Shown here piece by piece: positions 13,501 through 26,471 of a stretch of 64,000 bases of DNA. The stretch spans positions 21,895,501 to 21,959,500 of the forward strand of contig NC_135118.1 in NCBI RefSeq assembly GCF_050908995.1, read 5' to 3'. Under the pieces are notes generated by a model. That model ran no database searches. It saw only the letters and a list, made by a program, of their open reading frames with translations, and was not told the DNA's origin. The stretch is from Andrena cerasifolii (lineage: Eukaryota; Arthropoda; Insecta; Hymenoptera; Andrenidae). How positions within the stretch are numbered: the stretch's first letter is position 1; the number at the start of each line of letters is the position of its first letter. The position numbers were made by a program, and so were the translations under genes.

Positions 13501-14148
13501 ATCCCCGAATAACGTCTCTACTTTTTCCGAGTAATAGAAGTAATGTTAAAAACGTAGAAAGCGATATTACTCGCGCAAAATAAGCCGGTGCAAGACAGAC
13601 GATTTTCTGCCAAGATTCGAACGGCGTCGTTTAGAATCGCGGGAGCTTTTACCCGAATATATCGGATTCGCCCCCGGGTCGGAAGGAGACCAATACAAGT
13701 GTTCGAGTAATGTGCAGCGAATTTTGGGAACCCCGGCGAAATCGGACGGTGGAAAGATAACGTGCTCACGTGTACGTAAAACGCTCGAATGTACGATCGC
13801 GCGTGATTTTCGGAGTCGCGCGGGGCTGTTTCGGAAAACCATAAATTTCCCAGTGGCTGCTGGAAATTTCGCCGCGATTTCCACCCCTCCACCCTCTCCT
13901 TTCCGCGGGACCGAGACTCGAGAATAGTAATCTCGAAACGGCGGGAAATAAACGGAACGGGGAGGAATTTAGGGCTGGTATTAGGTTTCGAGTATTTTCC
14001 CTGAGATTGTTTGATGTCGAGCAGCATTTCTAATAGGTTAATTTTTTAAGTGACCATATTGGCCGGTCGTAGCATCGCCTATACGCGTGGAAAATGGGAA
14101 AGTAGGATTAACACTTTGCTCTCCGCAAAATTAAGCGTTTTTTAAAAG
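10510..14148. other. Intron 1, first part: non-coding
   Basis: This is AT-rich intronic sequence. Open frames such as 11369-11806 and 13518-14027 (minus strand) show no recognisable features. I see no nested gene. Confidence 0.5.
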
Positions 14149-14776
14149 AATTTTTTCAGGAATATTTTACAGGTTTCATATAAAATTTGTATTATCTACT
14201 TTTAGTACAATGTCTTAAGGGATTATAAAAAAAAATAATAGACAAACATGCATAAATTTTAATGTATTAATTAATCTTTTAGACCCCTCACAAAAACATA
14301 GTTGCTGGCGGGGTATGTTAGTAGGGAACAGTAGCTCTGAGATCAAATTTAATTTTCTTTTTGCACGAACTAAATGAGTGTAGTTTCCATTGCACGTATG
14401 GATTTTTTGATCGGAAACAAATTTTTTTAATTACGGTCAAGAAACTGTTCATCTTTTATTGCGGATTTTCGAAACTTTTTCTTCTAAGGCGCACCATTTT
14501 TACCAAAATAATTTCGTTAAAATATCGTGTAACGGAAACTACACGCATATAGTTTATAAAAAAGGATTCAAATTTGATTTCAGAGCTGCCGTTCCAAAGT
14601 CACACATTCCGCCAGCGACCTATTTTTTGTGAGGGGTCCAGAAAATTAATTATTATACTACAATCTATGCATGCTTTTCCATTCATTTTTTTTAAATAGC
14701 CTCTTAAGACACTGTGCTAAAAGTAGTTAATATAAATTTATACGAAAACTGTAAAAAATTGTTCTTGAAAAATTGT
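14149..14776. mobile_element. Fold-back element of about 630 bp in the intron
   Basis: The left arm from 14149 and the right arm ending near 14776 are imperfect reverse complements over roughly 300 bp each. Matching pairs include CTACTTTTAGTACAATGTCTTAAG against CTTAAGACACTGTGCTAAAAGTAG, and GACCCCTCACAAAAA against TTTTTGTGAGGGGTC. The centre is near 14460. There is no transposase frame. The arms have diverged, so this is an old insertion. Confidence 0.8.
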
Positions 14777-16637
14777 AGTTCCGTAGTAGTATTATTGGAT
14801 CCTGTGGAAATGAATGAATTCATAATTTGTAGATCAGTTAAATTACTGGTTCTGCAATTATGCTGCAATACTACTGACGAGGTGCAGGGCGGAAGTTGGC
14901 AGAGGGTAGGATCGAAAGGAGAAAATGAAGGAAATGTAGCGTGAGAAGAATATTACTGTAGTATGAGGAGAATATTGCTCGAATTTCTAACGATGCACGG
15001 CACCACAGTACATCATGTAAACCCCATGTTAAAACCTCTCAAAGCGTTGTTATTAGTTTATCATGATGCATTATTTCGCGTGTTGAGTCTCCGTAATCAG
15101 GCTTCGAGCGACCGTACGAATAAAAGGCGGCCCAAGTACAGCCCACTGCAGCTTTTCGCATTAAAATTTCAAATTTCAATTGCGGTTCGAGCTGTGAGAA
15201 AGCGCCTGGATTCGTTTTACTCACGCCACCGCGGGATTACTGGCCTGCTTTTGTGAAATCTAAAAGTCTGGGAAGTTTTGTTAACTTCTTTCATCATCGA
15301 CCACTCTCCCCCCTCCCCCTATTTAGCACTGCCAGTGCATTTGTTTATCTCATTGAAAATATTTGTAAAATTCTATCGTGGTCTGACTTTTAACGACCCT
15401 TCTTTTTTTAGTCGACAATGTTTTTTGAGTAGTTACGCCACTGACCCTATGTGAACGTCAATATTTTTATAGTTAATATTTACACAGCTGTGATGCAGAT
15501 TCTTTTATTTTTTTGTAACGTGGTTATGTAAAGTGGGTGCTAATAGGTGTTACCAGAACTTAGATAATTGCAATGTTTTTGTTGCCTCTGGTATGGGAGA
15601 CACTGGAATTCTCGCGGAGAAACTAGATTCTCAGATGGTGCAGTTTCAAATAATCGCCTGCCGTAGTACTTTAGATTACTTGAAAGCGATCGATTTCTTC
15701 CTACGATAGTTACTACACCTTCCGGGAGAAGAAAATGCTATTTAATAGATACGAAAGTACTAAGAAATGCAATTTAAAGTTCGAAGTGGGTAGGAGCAAT
15801 CGGTGTGCAACAGCGGATTTCGATAAAATGTGGAGTGGATAGTTTGTATCGTTATTAAAAACTTTCTCTGATCTTTTGCTGAGATTTTCCCTTTAATCAA
15901 GAACCAGAAATATTGCGATAATTCGAAGGCTTGTTCAAGTATATCGTCTTTTTAGTTTTGAGATATAATAATACACCAGCAAATTATGGGAAATTCTTTT
16001 TTACTTGCCATGTATAGCAATGATTTTTATTTTTACTTCTATATTATTCTACAAAATATATTTCAAAATCTTAACAGCAGAAAAGTGTTCCACTTCAACG
16101 TCGTCTTCCGTCTAAATCGTTACAATACAGTTAATCAAATGCTCTGAATAAATTTCACCCAGTTCTAACGATACAAGTCATAATTAGTGATAGAGTGAAG
16201 AAACGCGACTTCGGTGTTCCGATTTCAAGCAACGATACAGGAAACAGTCCTAAACACAGAAGTTTTCTTAACGACCGTTGTTTCGCGCGGTTACAATTCG
16301 ACCAATCTTCGAGGTTGAAGGGTTCTCGGTGGTGGAGCTCGTTACCACAATTAGATGTCGTGAAAACCAGGAAACTTGTGAGCCCATTATGCGATATTCT
16401 TTCCTTGGACGAAGATGACGGAGCCGCAATCGGCAAGCCGAAACCGTTTCCTCGTCCTGCAGAACAATTTCTATCCTCTGGCTCTCGTTGAAAACGGATT
16501 CACGTGGAACGTCTTCCGTCCCTTGTCGTTATATTAAATCTCCGAAGTCTCCTCGTTTCTGGCGCTCGTGCCATTCCAGATTCCAATTAGCATTGTGTCC
16601 TGAGGCTCGTATCAAGTATTATTTCTTCTTCTTGCAG
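14777..16637. other. Intron 1, second part: non-coding
   Basis: This is unique sequence. Short open frames at 14963-15256 and 16155-16491 (both strands) have no recognised features. The 16488-16784 frame is a shadow that overlaps the real exon in another frame. Confidence 0.5.
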
Positions 16638-16780
16638 GAACTTCGAGGCTGGCATGAAGTGCATCCAGACGTACACGTTCGACTGCATGCAGGAGAAGCA
16701 GCGGGAGCACTTCAACTCTCTGTACGCTGGCACCAACAAAGTGGTCATGGAACTCTGTCAAGAGGGCCCTTATCAAGACA
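16638..16780 (+). CDS. Exon 2 (of those recognised) of the Cys-rich protein gene
   Basis: The acceptor TTCTTCTTCTTGCAG ends at 16637 and the donor GTAAGT starts at 16781. The first base completes the Met codon begun by the previous exon (AT|G). The frame then reads NFEAGMKCIQTYTFDCMQEK and continues through a helical, charged stretch to ...VMELCQEGPYQD, leaving one base (phase 1). It contains three cysteines, and the aromatic and hydrophobic residues are spaced as in amphipathic helices. The CX7C spacing (KC-IQTYTFD-C) and the later single Cys suggest disulfide-linked helices in an extracellular protein. The intron before it is about 6.1 kb. The donor is 81 bp upstream of a palindromic minisatellite. 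Confidence 0.88.
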
Positions 16781-16861
16781 GTAAGTCGAACAATCGTATT
16801 CCTCTATTTCACATTGCTGAGAGATGATTGTAAGAATTCGAGCCTAAAGGTATTTCGCGAT

Positions 16862-17250
16862 GACGAGTTAACTCGTCGTCTGAAAATACTTTCTATTCGA
16901 GTTAGGCGAGTTAACTCGTCATCAGGAAATGACATCCCTTCGAGTAAGACGAGTTAACTCGTCGTCATAAAATGACCTCCCTTCGAGTAAGACGAGTTAA
17001 CTCGTCATCATAAAATAACTTCCCTTTGAGTAAGACGAGTTAACTGGTCATCATATAAAATGACTTCCCCTCGAGTAAGACGAGTTAACTCGTCATCATA
17101 AAATCACTTCTCTTCGAGTAAGACGAGTTAACTCGTCATCATAAAATAACTTCCCTTTGAGTAAGACGAGTTAATTCGTCATCATAAAATAACTTCCCTT
17201 TGAGTAAGACGAGTTAACTCGTCATCATAAAATGACTTCCCTTAGAGTTA
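16862..17250 (+). repeat. 43-bp palindromic minisatellite, nine units
   Basis: Each unit begins with the 16-bp perfect palindrome GACGAGTTAACTCGTC followed by a 27-bp AT-rich linker ending in GAGTAA. Palindrome starts are at 16862, 16905, 16948, 16991, 17034, 17079, 17122, 17165 and 17208. Spacing is exactly 43 bp except for one 45-bp step. Units 2, 5 and 8 each carry one palindrome mismatch. Linkers are also conserved, so this is a tandem array and not a CRISPR. It begins 81 bp after the donor of the 16638-16780 exon. Confidence 0.95.
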
Positions 17251-19721
17251 GACCATTTAATGCTTTTTGAAACTTTAGTAATTACACTTTTGCAATGGGG
17301 AATATATAGTAATGTATCATATCGAGAAAACTCCGTTTTTGTCATACTTGAATACACATTTTAAAATGTACAGCGAGCATTTCTAGTAAAATAAAATGAG
17401 TTAAGTTGGTTACGGGTAAGACCAGTTGACAGGTTAAAGAAAAGCTGCTTTAAGTACCCATGTACATTGCAAACACATAGGTAGGTTGAGGTATCATACA
17501 AGAAATCCTGGCGGATTCTCAGAATTCTAGCCAAGAAGTTAGTTAAGTCAGTTAATAAGTTTGAGGCTCAGTTATACGAGATAATACAGGATGTTCTCGA
17601 TTCAGTAGAAGACGGTTTGGTTGCTGTAACAGCAACTTGGAACAAAACTGGATTTTGGTCTTAGAAAGGAGTTAAAGTCTAGTTCTGGATACATTGAATT
17701 TCGACAAGCTTTTAATTAAGTTTAAGTCGTATTAAGGTAGAAGCTTGATTAACAGCTCACGATAATGAAAGAATCAAATTCACAATTGCATAATTCACTC
17801 GTTTACCTTCCTTCTCTTGGAAACTTGCAATGTCACGCTTAAATGGCGGATATCATGTTAACAAGTAGGTGAAGTTTACTACTGTCTTTAGATTCCAGCT
17901 TCTTTTTATCACGTTTAGCCTCGTTATAACGTGGCGAGATTCGTTTGTTCAGTTTCTCGCCAATCAATGTCTTGATTTGATCGCGATGCAATGAATTTTA
18001 TTGCAGGCGACTCGTTATCGAATGGAATATCTTTTTTTAAACCGCAGCCCGCGTTTCAGTTCTGCATCTGGATTCCGGTATTTTTATAGGCAGCCGTTTG
18101 AACTCTGAATAATTGAATTCGGGCATTGACGGTATTTACTCGAAGTGGTGGAAACGCGTCTCAAATGGACTGAGAATCTAAAAAGACGGACGCAGCTATG
18201 ATATTTCTGTAATGTCGAAAGTGCATATTTGCATTATTCAGCCAAATTCATTGTGGTTCACCCCTGTTGGCCTTTCGATATCCCCAAATCTGTTGACCTA
18301 GCCTCGGAGGTCGTGAGAATGCCTTGTATTTCGGTTGACAGGATTAATCCTGCAGTATGCAAGGCGTCTTACTTTAGCCTGGAGATATATACGTCGAATT
18401 AAAACTCCGAATTCGTGAGCAATTATAAATTCACGAAGAGTGGTCAGTCGGTGGCTATGTATAGCGAGAATATTCCGAAATTAATCCAGTTTTACTTCTC
18501 GATATCTTTGTGAAGAATTTATACTTTTTTGTGACGTATAATAATGTTTCAAAATTTTAAAATAATTGGGGCAAATCAAACTCTTCTTTTCTTTAAATTT
18601 CTTATATGAGTAAAGTAATTATAAGAATTTGGATATGTAAAAACGTCAGTTCGATCTCGTCTGAAAGAGAACCATATCGTGCTTTGTGAAAAAATACTGC
18701 TACACGTAATTGGATTTTTCTAAACCATTTGATTTATCTCTGTAACATTCTTATCCATCTTCAATCGATGGAAATGCATTATCTGTTCCATCTGTGGCAA
18801 TTTACTTTCTATTCCCGAAGGGATGAATACAATACACAATATGACGTAAATTAATTGTGTAAGATCATCATGGAATTATTATTTTACTCTTGACTACTTT
18901 CGTCGTTCAACATTTTTAGAAGCCTTTATTATTCTTATCCTCATAAATTGTTGCAAATTAATGTGAGATTAAAAATACAAAACTGTTTCTAGTGATTTGT
19001 AGTCAACATTTAATAATTTATTTTATATTCAAAAATTCCCATTACTGTACAGACAGTTTGCCTAATCACTGCCATAAATATGACAATCTAGTCATTATTT
19101 AAATCGAATCAGCGTTAGTCGTTTCGCTATCAGTTAAATCTCCCTTTCCCATTCAGCTTATGATACCTGTTTAATTTTACCAATATCAAACTTGTGCATC
19201 TCAAGTGTACAATATACATATGTACTTCTTAGGTTTTCCAAAATTTAAATTGGAGTTACCTACACACTGAAGTCGTTAAATCTTATGAAAGTGGAAGGAT
19301 TCGAGATTCGTAGAATTCAATGAATTATCACTACGTACATCCCTTACCTGTTGAACTTACATCTACTGCTTACACTCTTCCATTTTAATTTCTATTACAA
19401 AATTTACTCTAACATCCCCACTCTCCCTCTCTCTCTATCTCTCGCATACCTAGTTTCTATTTAGCTTATTTTATGACTTATTCTATTCCTACTCCCTTTT
19501 TCTCCCTCCACTTTTGCAACTCTTCCGTCCATTTACCCTCCCATTCCATTTCTTTTCATATTCCTATTCATTTTGTATTCTTCATCCCTTATTGCGCATT
19601 TCTCCTATACCAAAGTTTTGTATTTAATACTAAACTACTACTTTAGCATTAAATACTAATTACTACTTAAAGAAAAGCACAAGGGGTTGGCACCGCGTAT
19701 TATGCAACTACATTACCTATA
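17251..19721. other. Intron 2, first part: non-coding
   Basis: This is AT-rich unique intronic sequence with a short CT-rich stretch near 19420. No exon or repeat is recognised. Confidence 0.5.
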
Positions 19722-20787
19722 CAGGGTGTCCCACTAAGGAGTGGACAGCGCGATATCTCTTAAAGTATTGTCGATAAAAATATAAAAAAAATAGGGAATT
19801 GCATGGTTCGAGGGGGCCCATTTATTAGCGCGAACGAATTTTGTTTTCGATTATTATTTTAAAAGATACGATGGTCAAGTTCGGTTTTTCAAATGGAACT
19901 ATTTTTTTTGAACACCTGAGTTGATAGTGCGTTCCAAGACAAATTCAATAAGCTTTAATGTATACACTTTATTTCCACTGGTTTTTAAGATATTGCGCTT
20001 GCAAAATTACTGATTTTCACTGGAAGAAAACCCTCTGGAATAGGAAGGACCGGGGTCGGTCTTACTGGCGCTACGGGTGGCATTGCCTGTTGAAACTGAT
20101 ACCTACCTGCCAATGGTCTACGACAGGGTTCGCAGGCCCAAAAGCTGGACAATTCTTTTCCGTCAGAAATGCTACCTAGGGTGGTACATCTGCGGTATCG
20201 AGAAGCGCATCGTTACTTTTATTTCGCACTTGCTTCTACGCTCGGATGGCCGGTTCTTTTGGGAGGGATGCAAGTTGGATTGGTTAGGTTAGGAGGAGTG
20301 AAAGTTGCTAGACTAAATTTCAACCATAGGGAGCAGATTGTGTCAAAAGAAAAGAATTGTCCAGCCTTTGGGCCTGCCATTTCTGGCGTAGACCTTTGAC
20401 AGGTAAGTATCCATTTCAACAGGCAGTGCCACCCGTGGCGCCAGTAAGACCGCCCCCGGTTTTTGCCATTCCAGAGGGGTTTCTTGCAGTGAAAATCAGT
20501 AAATTTGCAAGCGCAATATCTTAAAAACCAGTGGAAATAAAGTGTATACATTAAAGCTTATTGAATTTGTCTTGGAACGAACTATCAACTCAGGTCTTCA
20601 AAAAAAATAGTTCCATTTGAAAAACCGAACTTGACCATCGTATCTTTTAAAATAATAATCGGAAACAAAATTCGTTCGCGCTAATAAATGGGCCCCCTCG
20701 AACCATGCAATTCCCTATTTTTTTTATATTTTTATCGACAATACTTTAAGAGATATCGCGCTGTCCACTCCTTAGTGGGACACCCTG
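19722..20787. mobile_element. 1.07-kb long-inverted-repeat element with TA flanks (Tc1/mariner-like ends)
   Basis: The element starts CAGGGTGTCCCACTAAGGAG and ends with its reverse complement, flanked on both sides by TA (19720-19721 and 20788-20789). The arms, about 440 bp each (19722 to about 20160 and about 20345 to 20787), are highly similar reverse complements with a central spacer of about 185 bp. The near-mirror translated frames at 19958-20179 (+) and 20219-20551 (-) reflect the inversion, not genes. CAG ends and a TA duplication point to the Tc1/mariner group, but no transposase is present. The arms are well preserved, suggesting a relatively young insertion. Confidence 0.88.
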
Positions 20788-23193
20788 TATGTTACAGTGC
20801 GACTAAAAATACGTTTATGCGACTACCCAGCTTATACAATATATGCCATAGCGAGAGGACTTGCAGTAGGAATTCTTGAACACTAAAGGCCAGTAGATTG
20901 TCGATATAGTACCTGTAATCTCCAGAGTGCTGAATACATTATTGACTGTAATGGCCGATGGATTTAGCCCCGACAGATTATGCACGAGGCCACAGACATA
21001 CCGCGAAATTCGCTGCAATAATCGTGCGAAATGCATCTTCCGTGGCTTCCCAATCTGACAGCTGAATTGCAGCCTGTTCCTCCGCGGAACGGTTAATCCG
21101 CCACACTTTACGGAATTTTGTATTTTCGTTCCGCCACGTTTCCTCCACTCTGCCGTTCCGAATTGAACGCGCGCACTCTTGGCGAACTGAGCAGCGCATC
21201 CTTGCGAGTGACGTTCATTTATCTACTCAATTACACAGGGATTTCTCAAAATCCTGGAATATTTATGGTGATACGTATTCCTCCATCCAGTACTCGCGTT
21301 TCCACTTACCCTCTTCCGCATCAATGTTCCTCGATTGAGTTGTGCATTCTCATTTCGAATTTAGAACGCCAAGAAAATCGATATCGCCGATTTCAAATTC
21401 CGTTTATTCGATGCTTAATATTTCGAAATTGCTCTTGCACGATTTTATACCAGAATTCAACAAAATAACGAAATTATGGAAATTTGGTACGTTGAATCGG
21501 GGGAGATTATGGCTTCGCCAATAATTTCACAAACACGCGAGATAATTGATAATTTTTCTGTACTTCCTTGAAGCCCAAGTAAGTACGTGAGAAGAATTAA
21601 AAATTCCCAGAACAACGCGCCATATGGATTATGGATATACGTACATACCCCTTTCGGCGCGTGGGAGGGCGTGGAATTCGTCATTGAGTGAAGCGATCAT
21701 CGAGCTGCATTGGTCCATGGTTGCATCGGCCGATCGGTCTATACATCTGGAAATCGGTTACGCGATTAGTCCCTCGTTAAGAGCGCTACTAGGCAACGCG
21801 GGGCGTAATGAGCCCGATTATCGATATCATCGAACCGGGGCAACGAGTTTATACGCTGTTCACGCGCGTGGCCGCTTTCGCGCGTCCGAGTTAAGTCTCT
21901 CGCTTTTAATCGTTGCGTGGTCATCGAGAATCGATTCACCAACGGCCAAGCATCTATAAGCGACTTCGCGGGCGCGAATGTTCCCTTTGCCGAGGGTCAA
22001 TATTGGTAATCGACTTCAGAAATGGTTGGTCCACTCGCTTTTACATTTGGAGCCTATTACTAGTGTTATTATGTTTGACTAAAAGGTGTGTAAACGATGA
22101 GTGTGCCAGTGATTGCATGTGTTGCATGTGAAAAAACGATGCGACGATGTTGCCAAAAATTGCCTCAGTGGAATCCCACCTTTAGCTTTCGATCGAACTC
22201 GATGCCGCGTGTGAGCGATGCAGAGAATTGCCGGAGCACCGTGAAATTAATAATGTAACGTTGAATGAACGACGTGTTCGTCATTGAAATGGTCGCTCCG
22301 TAATTGGGTATCGAGGGTAGGGCAGGTTTGTGATTTTAGTGTCATTATTTTATTTTATTTCTATTATGTATTCTGGTGCAGTATGCTTCTACATTTAAAA
22401 TGGAACAACTCTGGGCAAATTAACTGTCTAGAATTAATTTTAGAAAGGATATCTCGTTAGGTGTGTTTCATCTCGTTCGTCTGTTCGTCGGTAAGAACGA
22501 AAAATACGTGTCTAGTTTTTCTTTAATTAATGTTCTGCAAAAAATCGACCGCGAGTCTACTTGGATACCACACTCGGTCGCATCACTTTATTCTCCTAAA
22601 ATTAGGGGTACGCGCAATAATTTAGGGGATTCCCTGGAGTATATCTGTTGGCGCCGTATACGTTTGCAGCTCCTAAAGCACGTCTAGGTTTCAAGGGAGA
22701 TGGCCGTTCGGCGAAGGTTTAACGCTACAACCTAGATTAGGACTAAGTGGAACTCCATAAGAAAGCATACAGAACCCCTCAGCACTCGGAACTTTAACAG
22801 AACTCATTTGGGCTTGAAGCAGACCTCATTGAAACTTCACTAATTCTACTAAGAATTGGACCAATCCTTTGTACTTTGTATCAGGAGCATTCCGCCCTTG
22901 AATACGTCTGGTCATTAACCCCTATGAAATTTTCACACGCGCCACTCGTTTGTTAAAATCATTATGGTCATTGAAGTGTCCGCCAAAATAGTAGTAGTCT
23001 TCTATTATTTAGTACTCTCCGACTTGAAACCGTTAGGGCACCTTAAACTGGAAACATGTTATGTTTTAACAAAAGAATTGACTTGAAACTTAAAGTCGTA
23101 TATCAGTGTCCCTGACATTTACGGAAAAGAGGGATTATTTTTTGTATTTTTTGCACCCCCAGTTCATCAGCTGGTGTTTTGTTTTGTTTACAG
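20788..23193. other. Intron 2, second part: non-coding
   Basis: Part of this stretch (20.95-22.3 kb) is CpG-richer with several overlapping short frames. None has recognisable features or splice context. Confidence 0.45.
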
Positions 23194-23335
23194 AATTCCT
23201 GAAACACGCGCCTTGCATGCAGGAGGTGCAGCCCGAATACGAGCTCTGCTACAAGAAGTACCAGAAAACCACCCAGGAGATCGAGAGAAAAAACATCACC
23301 GAAGCCTCAAGCGATTCTTTCAAGTCCCTCTGCTG
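23194..23335 (+). CDS. Exon 3 (of those recognised) of the Cys-rich protein gene
   Basis: The acceptor TTTTGTTTACAG ends at 23193 and the donor GTGAGC starts at 23336. The first two bases complete a Lys codon. The frame reads FLKHAPCMQEVQPEYELCYK, then a Lys/Glu/Thr-rich stretch, and ends ...SFKSLC plus TG (phase 2). Reading straight into the intron gives Trp then a stop, as expected for an exon end. It holds three complete cysteines and half of a fourth codon, which the next exon completes as Cys, making a Cys-Cys pair. An Asn-Ile-Thr sequon (KNITEASS) offers one N-glycosylation site, consistent with secretion. The preceding intron is about 6.4 kb. Confidence 0.88.
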
Positions 23336-25967
23336 GTGAGCGAAAAATCACAATCCTCCGTGGATTTTTCTGTAACTTGTTAAAGCGAGAGTAATTTCCC
23401 GGCCGAGAAACTCTGCCGCGGAGAATTAAGTAGATATGAATAATGCGGAGTGTGCTCGATTTCCGCAGAATCATTGCGATTAATGCAATTCGACTCGAGT
23501 GAACTGAAACAGTGCTGCGACAATAGGATGCAGTAGATAAAAGAATCTATTCGAACAAAGTTACGTCTTCAAAGAATTCTTGGATAATAAAATTACTATA
23601 ATTATCACTATATTTATCAATTTTACGGAAGCTTAGAAATATTATTTCAGTAATTATTCAGAGAAAATGTTGTTTAAAGAAACTGATCCCGGAAATTAAT
23701 TCTTATTCAAAGGGAATATATATGGAAAGTACAAGGAATTGATAATCCAAATTTATTGTGTATTTTTACTTCTCTAACATTATTTTCAGAAGTAATAAGT
23801 ATACTGCTTTTCTGCTTGGCGAATTACATTTTTATTCAAGACTTGGCAGGATCATTGAAGAATTTAAAATTGATGGAAATTCTTCTCGCGACACGCGCCT
23901 CTTCCTTTTCCCTTTAGTCTTGCCTTCGAGGTTAAAAGATCCTGATGAGACTTTCGTCTTGAAAAGCAAGTTTCAAGACTCCGCCATCCATCCACGTCGC
24001 GGCTGGAATTTTCTAACATGCAAGACCAAAGTTGGGATCTTATTCTTCCTCTGCCATCTTTATAACAGTCACTTGAGTATACTCAATACGATAAATTGAG
24101 GCAGTTGAGAATTATCGTAGCATCTGATTTTCTATAATTCCACAAGGTTTTGTAAATTTGATATTTTATGACAATTTTTATGACATTATTCCATATATGA
24201 TGATTATTCAATACCGAGAAACTTATTAACGTGTACAATATTTTTCACCCAGCCAGAGTTCAGGAATTGAGCAGTTCGTCTGTACTTCAATTAATTTATT
24301 CTGGTAATTTTTCCCAACTGAAAATAATGGTTAAATGGAGTTTGCATTTCTATGGCACTACATTTATATGGCGTTGAAAAAGTTCGACAAAATTCCCGTG
24401 GCTCGTGTATCGGTATGCAGATGCCGGAAATCGTTGACGGAAGGAAATATTTCATAACAGATTGCCCTTTACATCAAACATGTCTGATATGACTGCAATA
24501 CTTCCTGTCACCTTACCATGACGCATTCCTTTTCTGTTGCACTCTTGTCACATGCGGCTGTGATCGTACGCATATCGCAATTAATATTAATGCACCTCTG
24601 CGGATGGCATAGTAGAATAAACTTGTAGGAAGACCTTGACTTTTGTTAATATGAATCTCGACTGCATCCGCTGTTTAAAATACCGCTCGTGGTAACTATA
24701 CTTATCCGTGTGCACTAATAGATTCGCTAGGAACTCTGCAGGAAACATTAAATAGTTTCTAGAGTACACTCTTCTGTAATAAAAATTGGTTTTTCAATAA
24801 TCCTATCCAGCAGACATTTCGTTAGCTGAAACAGCTTCTCCGCTTCTGCGTGGAGAATTTACAGGGGGATTATTTCAGTCGTACTCCCCTGGCAGGTAAA
24901 GTTAACTTGTAGGTATATAGGGGTAATGGTGAGTAGAGAAATACATTCGTCCCGATTCCAATCCCTTGGTAATAACCCCCATACCCAGTATGAACTTTCA
25001 TTTCTTGACAGAGATTATAAGCATAAATCAGGGCTTTTAAGTTTTAACTATATTAGACTGAATTATTAAGACTCAAGGTACCGTGCTTGGCAGAGATACG
25101 ACTAATCTGGGACCCCGTCAAGTGGCGTGCAAAAGCGTTATCCCTAGGGGTACGAATCACCAAATGTGTTGCACTTGTTTAGTAATATTTCTACAGACCC
25201 CAGAACCTCGGAGCAGCAATATCCAAAAAAGTATACCGAAAATACATTCTAGAGTGTTTACTTAGAGACTTTATGTCACGCATTCAAGGGTGCTACCCAC
25301 ATTGTCCCCCTCATGTTTTTAGGTCATCGTTATATCGCGCATAAAAAATTCTCTCATCACTCACCTTCTGGCAATTAATTTCCGAGTTTGAAGGCATGGG
25401 GATTTTTAATTAAGGTACGGTTAAAACGTCTTCCATCACTGTCCTTTCTTTGTGAAAGGTATTTCGAGAAAAAGTCAGTGTTATTGGTCTCTCGTAGTTC
25501 TATGAATTCTTACTGCTTCCTCCGCGTTCGTGATTTGTCAGTAAGACACCCTGTCCCCTCATTTGACCCTCTTCCGCTTTTACGTAACTATATCCCTGCA
25601 AGGTACTCTGCTTGAGAAGTCAGTGCTTATAGGTAGATATTAGTAAAACAGCGTACAGGCCAAACAGTCGCCTTAACGTTGAGATCGTACGTGGTTCGGT
25701 AATGGTCATTTAACCCGGCGCTATTTCAACGCACCCATCTGTTTTTAACGCGTCGTGAATTAAAGGAATGAAAGCTGGCCGGCCAGGAGCTTGAAAGCAT
25801 TTTCTTTGACCGAGTTATTCCATTAAGCACATTAAACGCAATAGGACGTGTACAAAGATTTAATATAAAAAGAGCGCGTACAGCCGGAGGAGGGTGCAAT
25901 TGAATTTACGAGGTAAGAGTGTTAAGAGTGAGTCGTGTTCATACACGGCGGATGTGTTTGAAGCCTT
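23336..25967. other. Intron 3, first part: non-coding
   Basis: This is AT-rich unique sequence. Open frames 23758-24099 and 25388-25615 show no recognised domain. I see no gene. Confidence 0.5.
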
Positions 25968-26471
25968 TTTCCCCCCTGCTCCGTTCGCGTGCTCAGCCTT
26001 TGCCACTCTCCCTCTACACTCACTTTCTCCTGTCTCCCCTTTGCACGCCGATTTTTTCCCCCTTTCTCCCTCCGCATCCCGTTTCTCTCTTCCCTCGCTT
26101 CATATTTCCCACCACTGTTCCTGCCCCGTTTTTTTCTCGCCTGTGACTTCTGCCTCTGTCTGTTTTATTACGTTTCCATTTTATTTCCCTGCGGTTGTAA
26201 TTGTTTTTTCCTCCCATTCCTCTTTTCACACTCATCCGTGCTTTACATGCGCCAGCTTTCACTTCCTCTATTGTTTTCGCCTCTATTTTTATCGCCACGC
26301 GTATTTCTTCCCTAACATCGAATCGATTTTTCCCCACCCTCTTGTTTTTGTCTCACTTCTATGTTGGCCCTTTTTCCTCACTTCGCGACTATCTTTCTAC
26401 CCCCCTTTTCCATTTCTCTTCTATTTTCATGTTTCACTGTAGTTCTCTCCTGTTGTCGTCACTCCAGTAAG
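25968..26471 (+). repeat. Polypyrimidine tract, left half
   Basis: This is C/T-rich sequence (runs such as CTCCCTTTGC, TTTCTCTCTTCCCTC). It gives the Ser/Pro/Phe-rich + frame 25894-26442 and the Arg/Lys/Gly-rich minus frame 26020-26337. Both are compositional artefacts. The tract resumes after the transposon at 27442. Confidence 0.75.

Noticed and set aside
16862..17250. Regularly spaced palindromes resembling a CRISPR array
   Set aside because: The linkers are as conserved as the palindromes, so there are no unique spacers, and the context is a eukaryotic intron.
19958..20551. Similar proteins encoded on opposite strands
   Set aside because: They are mirror translations of the two arms of a long inverted-repeat transposon.
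25894..26442. 182-residue open frame
   Set aside because: It is a translation of a polypyrimidine tract (Ser/Pro/Phe low complexity), with no domain or splice context.
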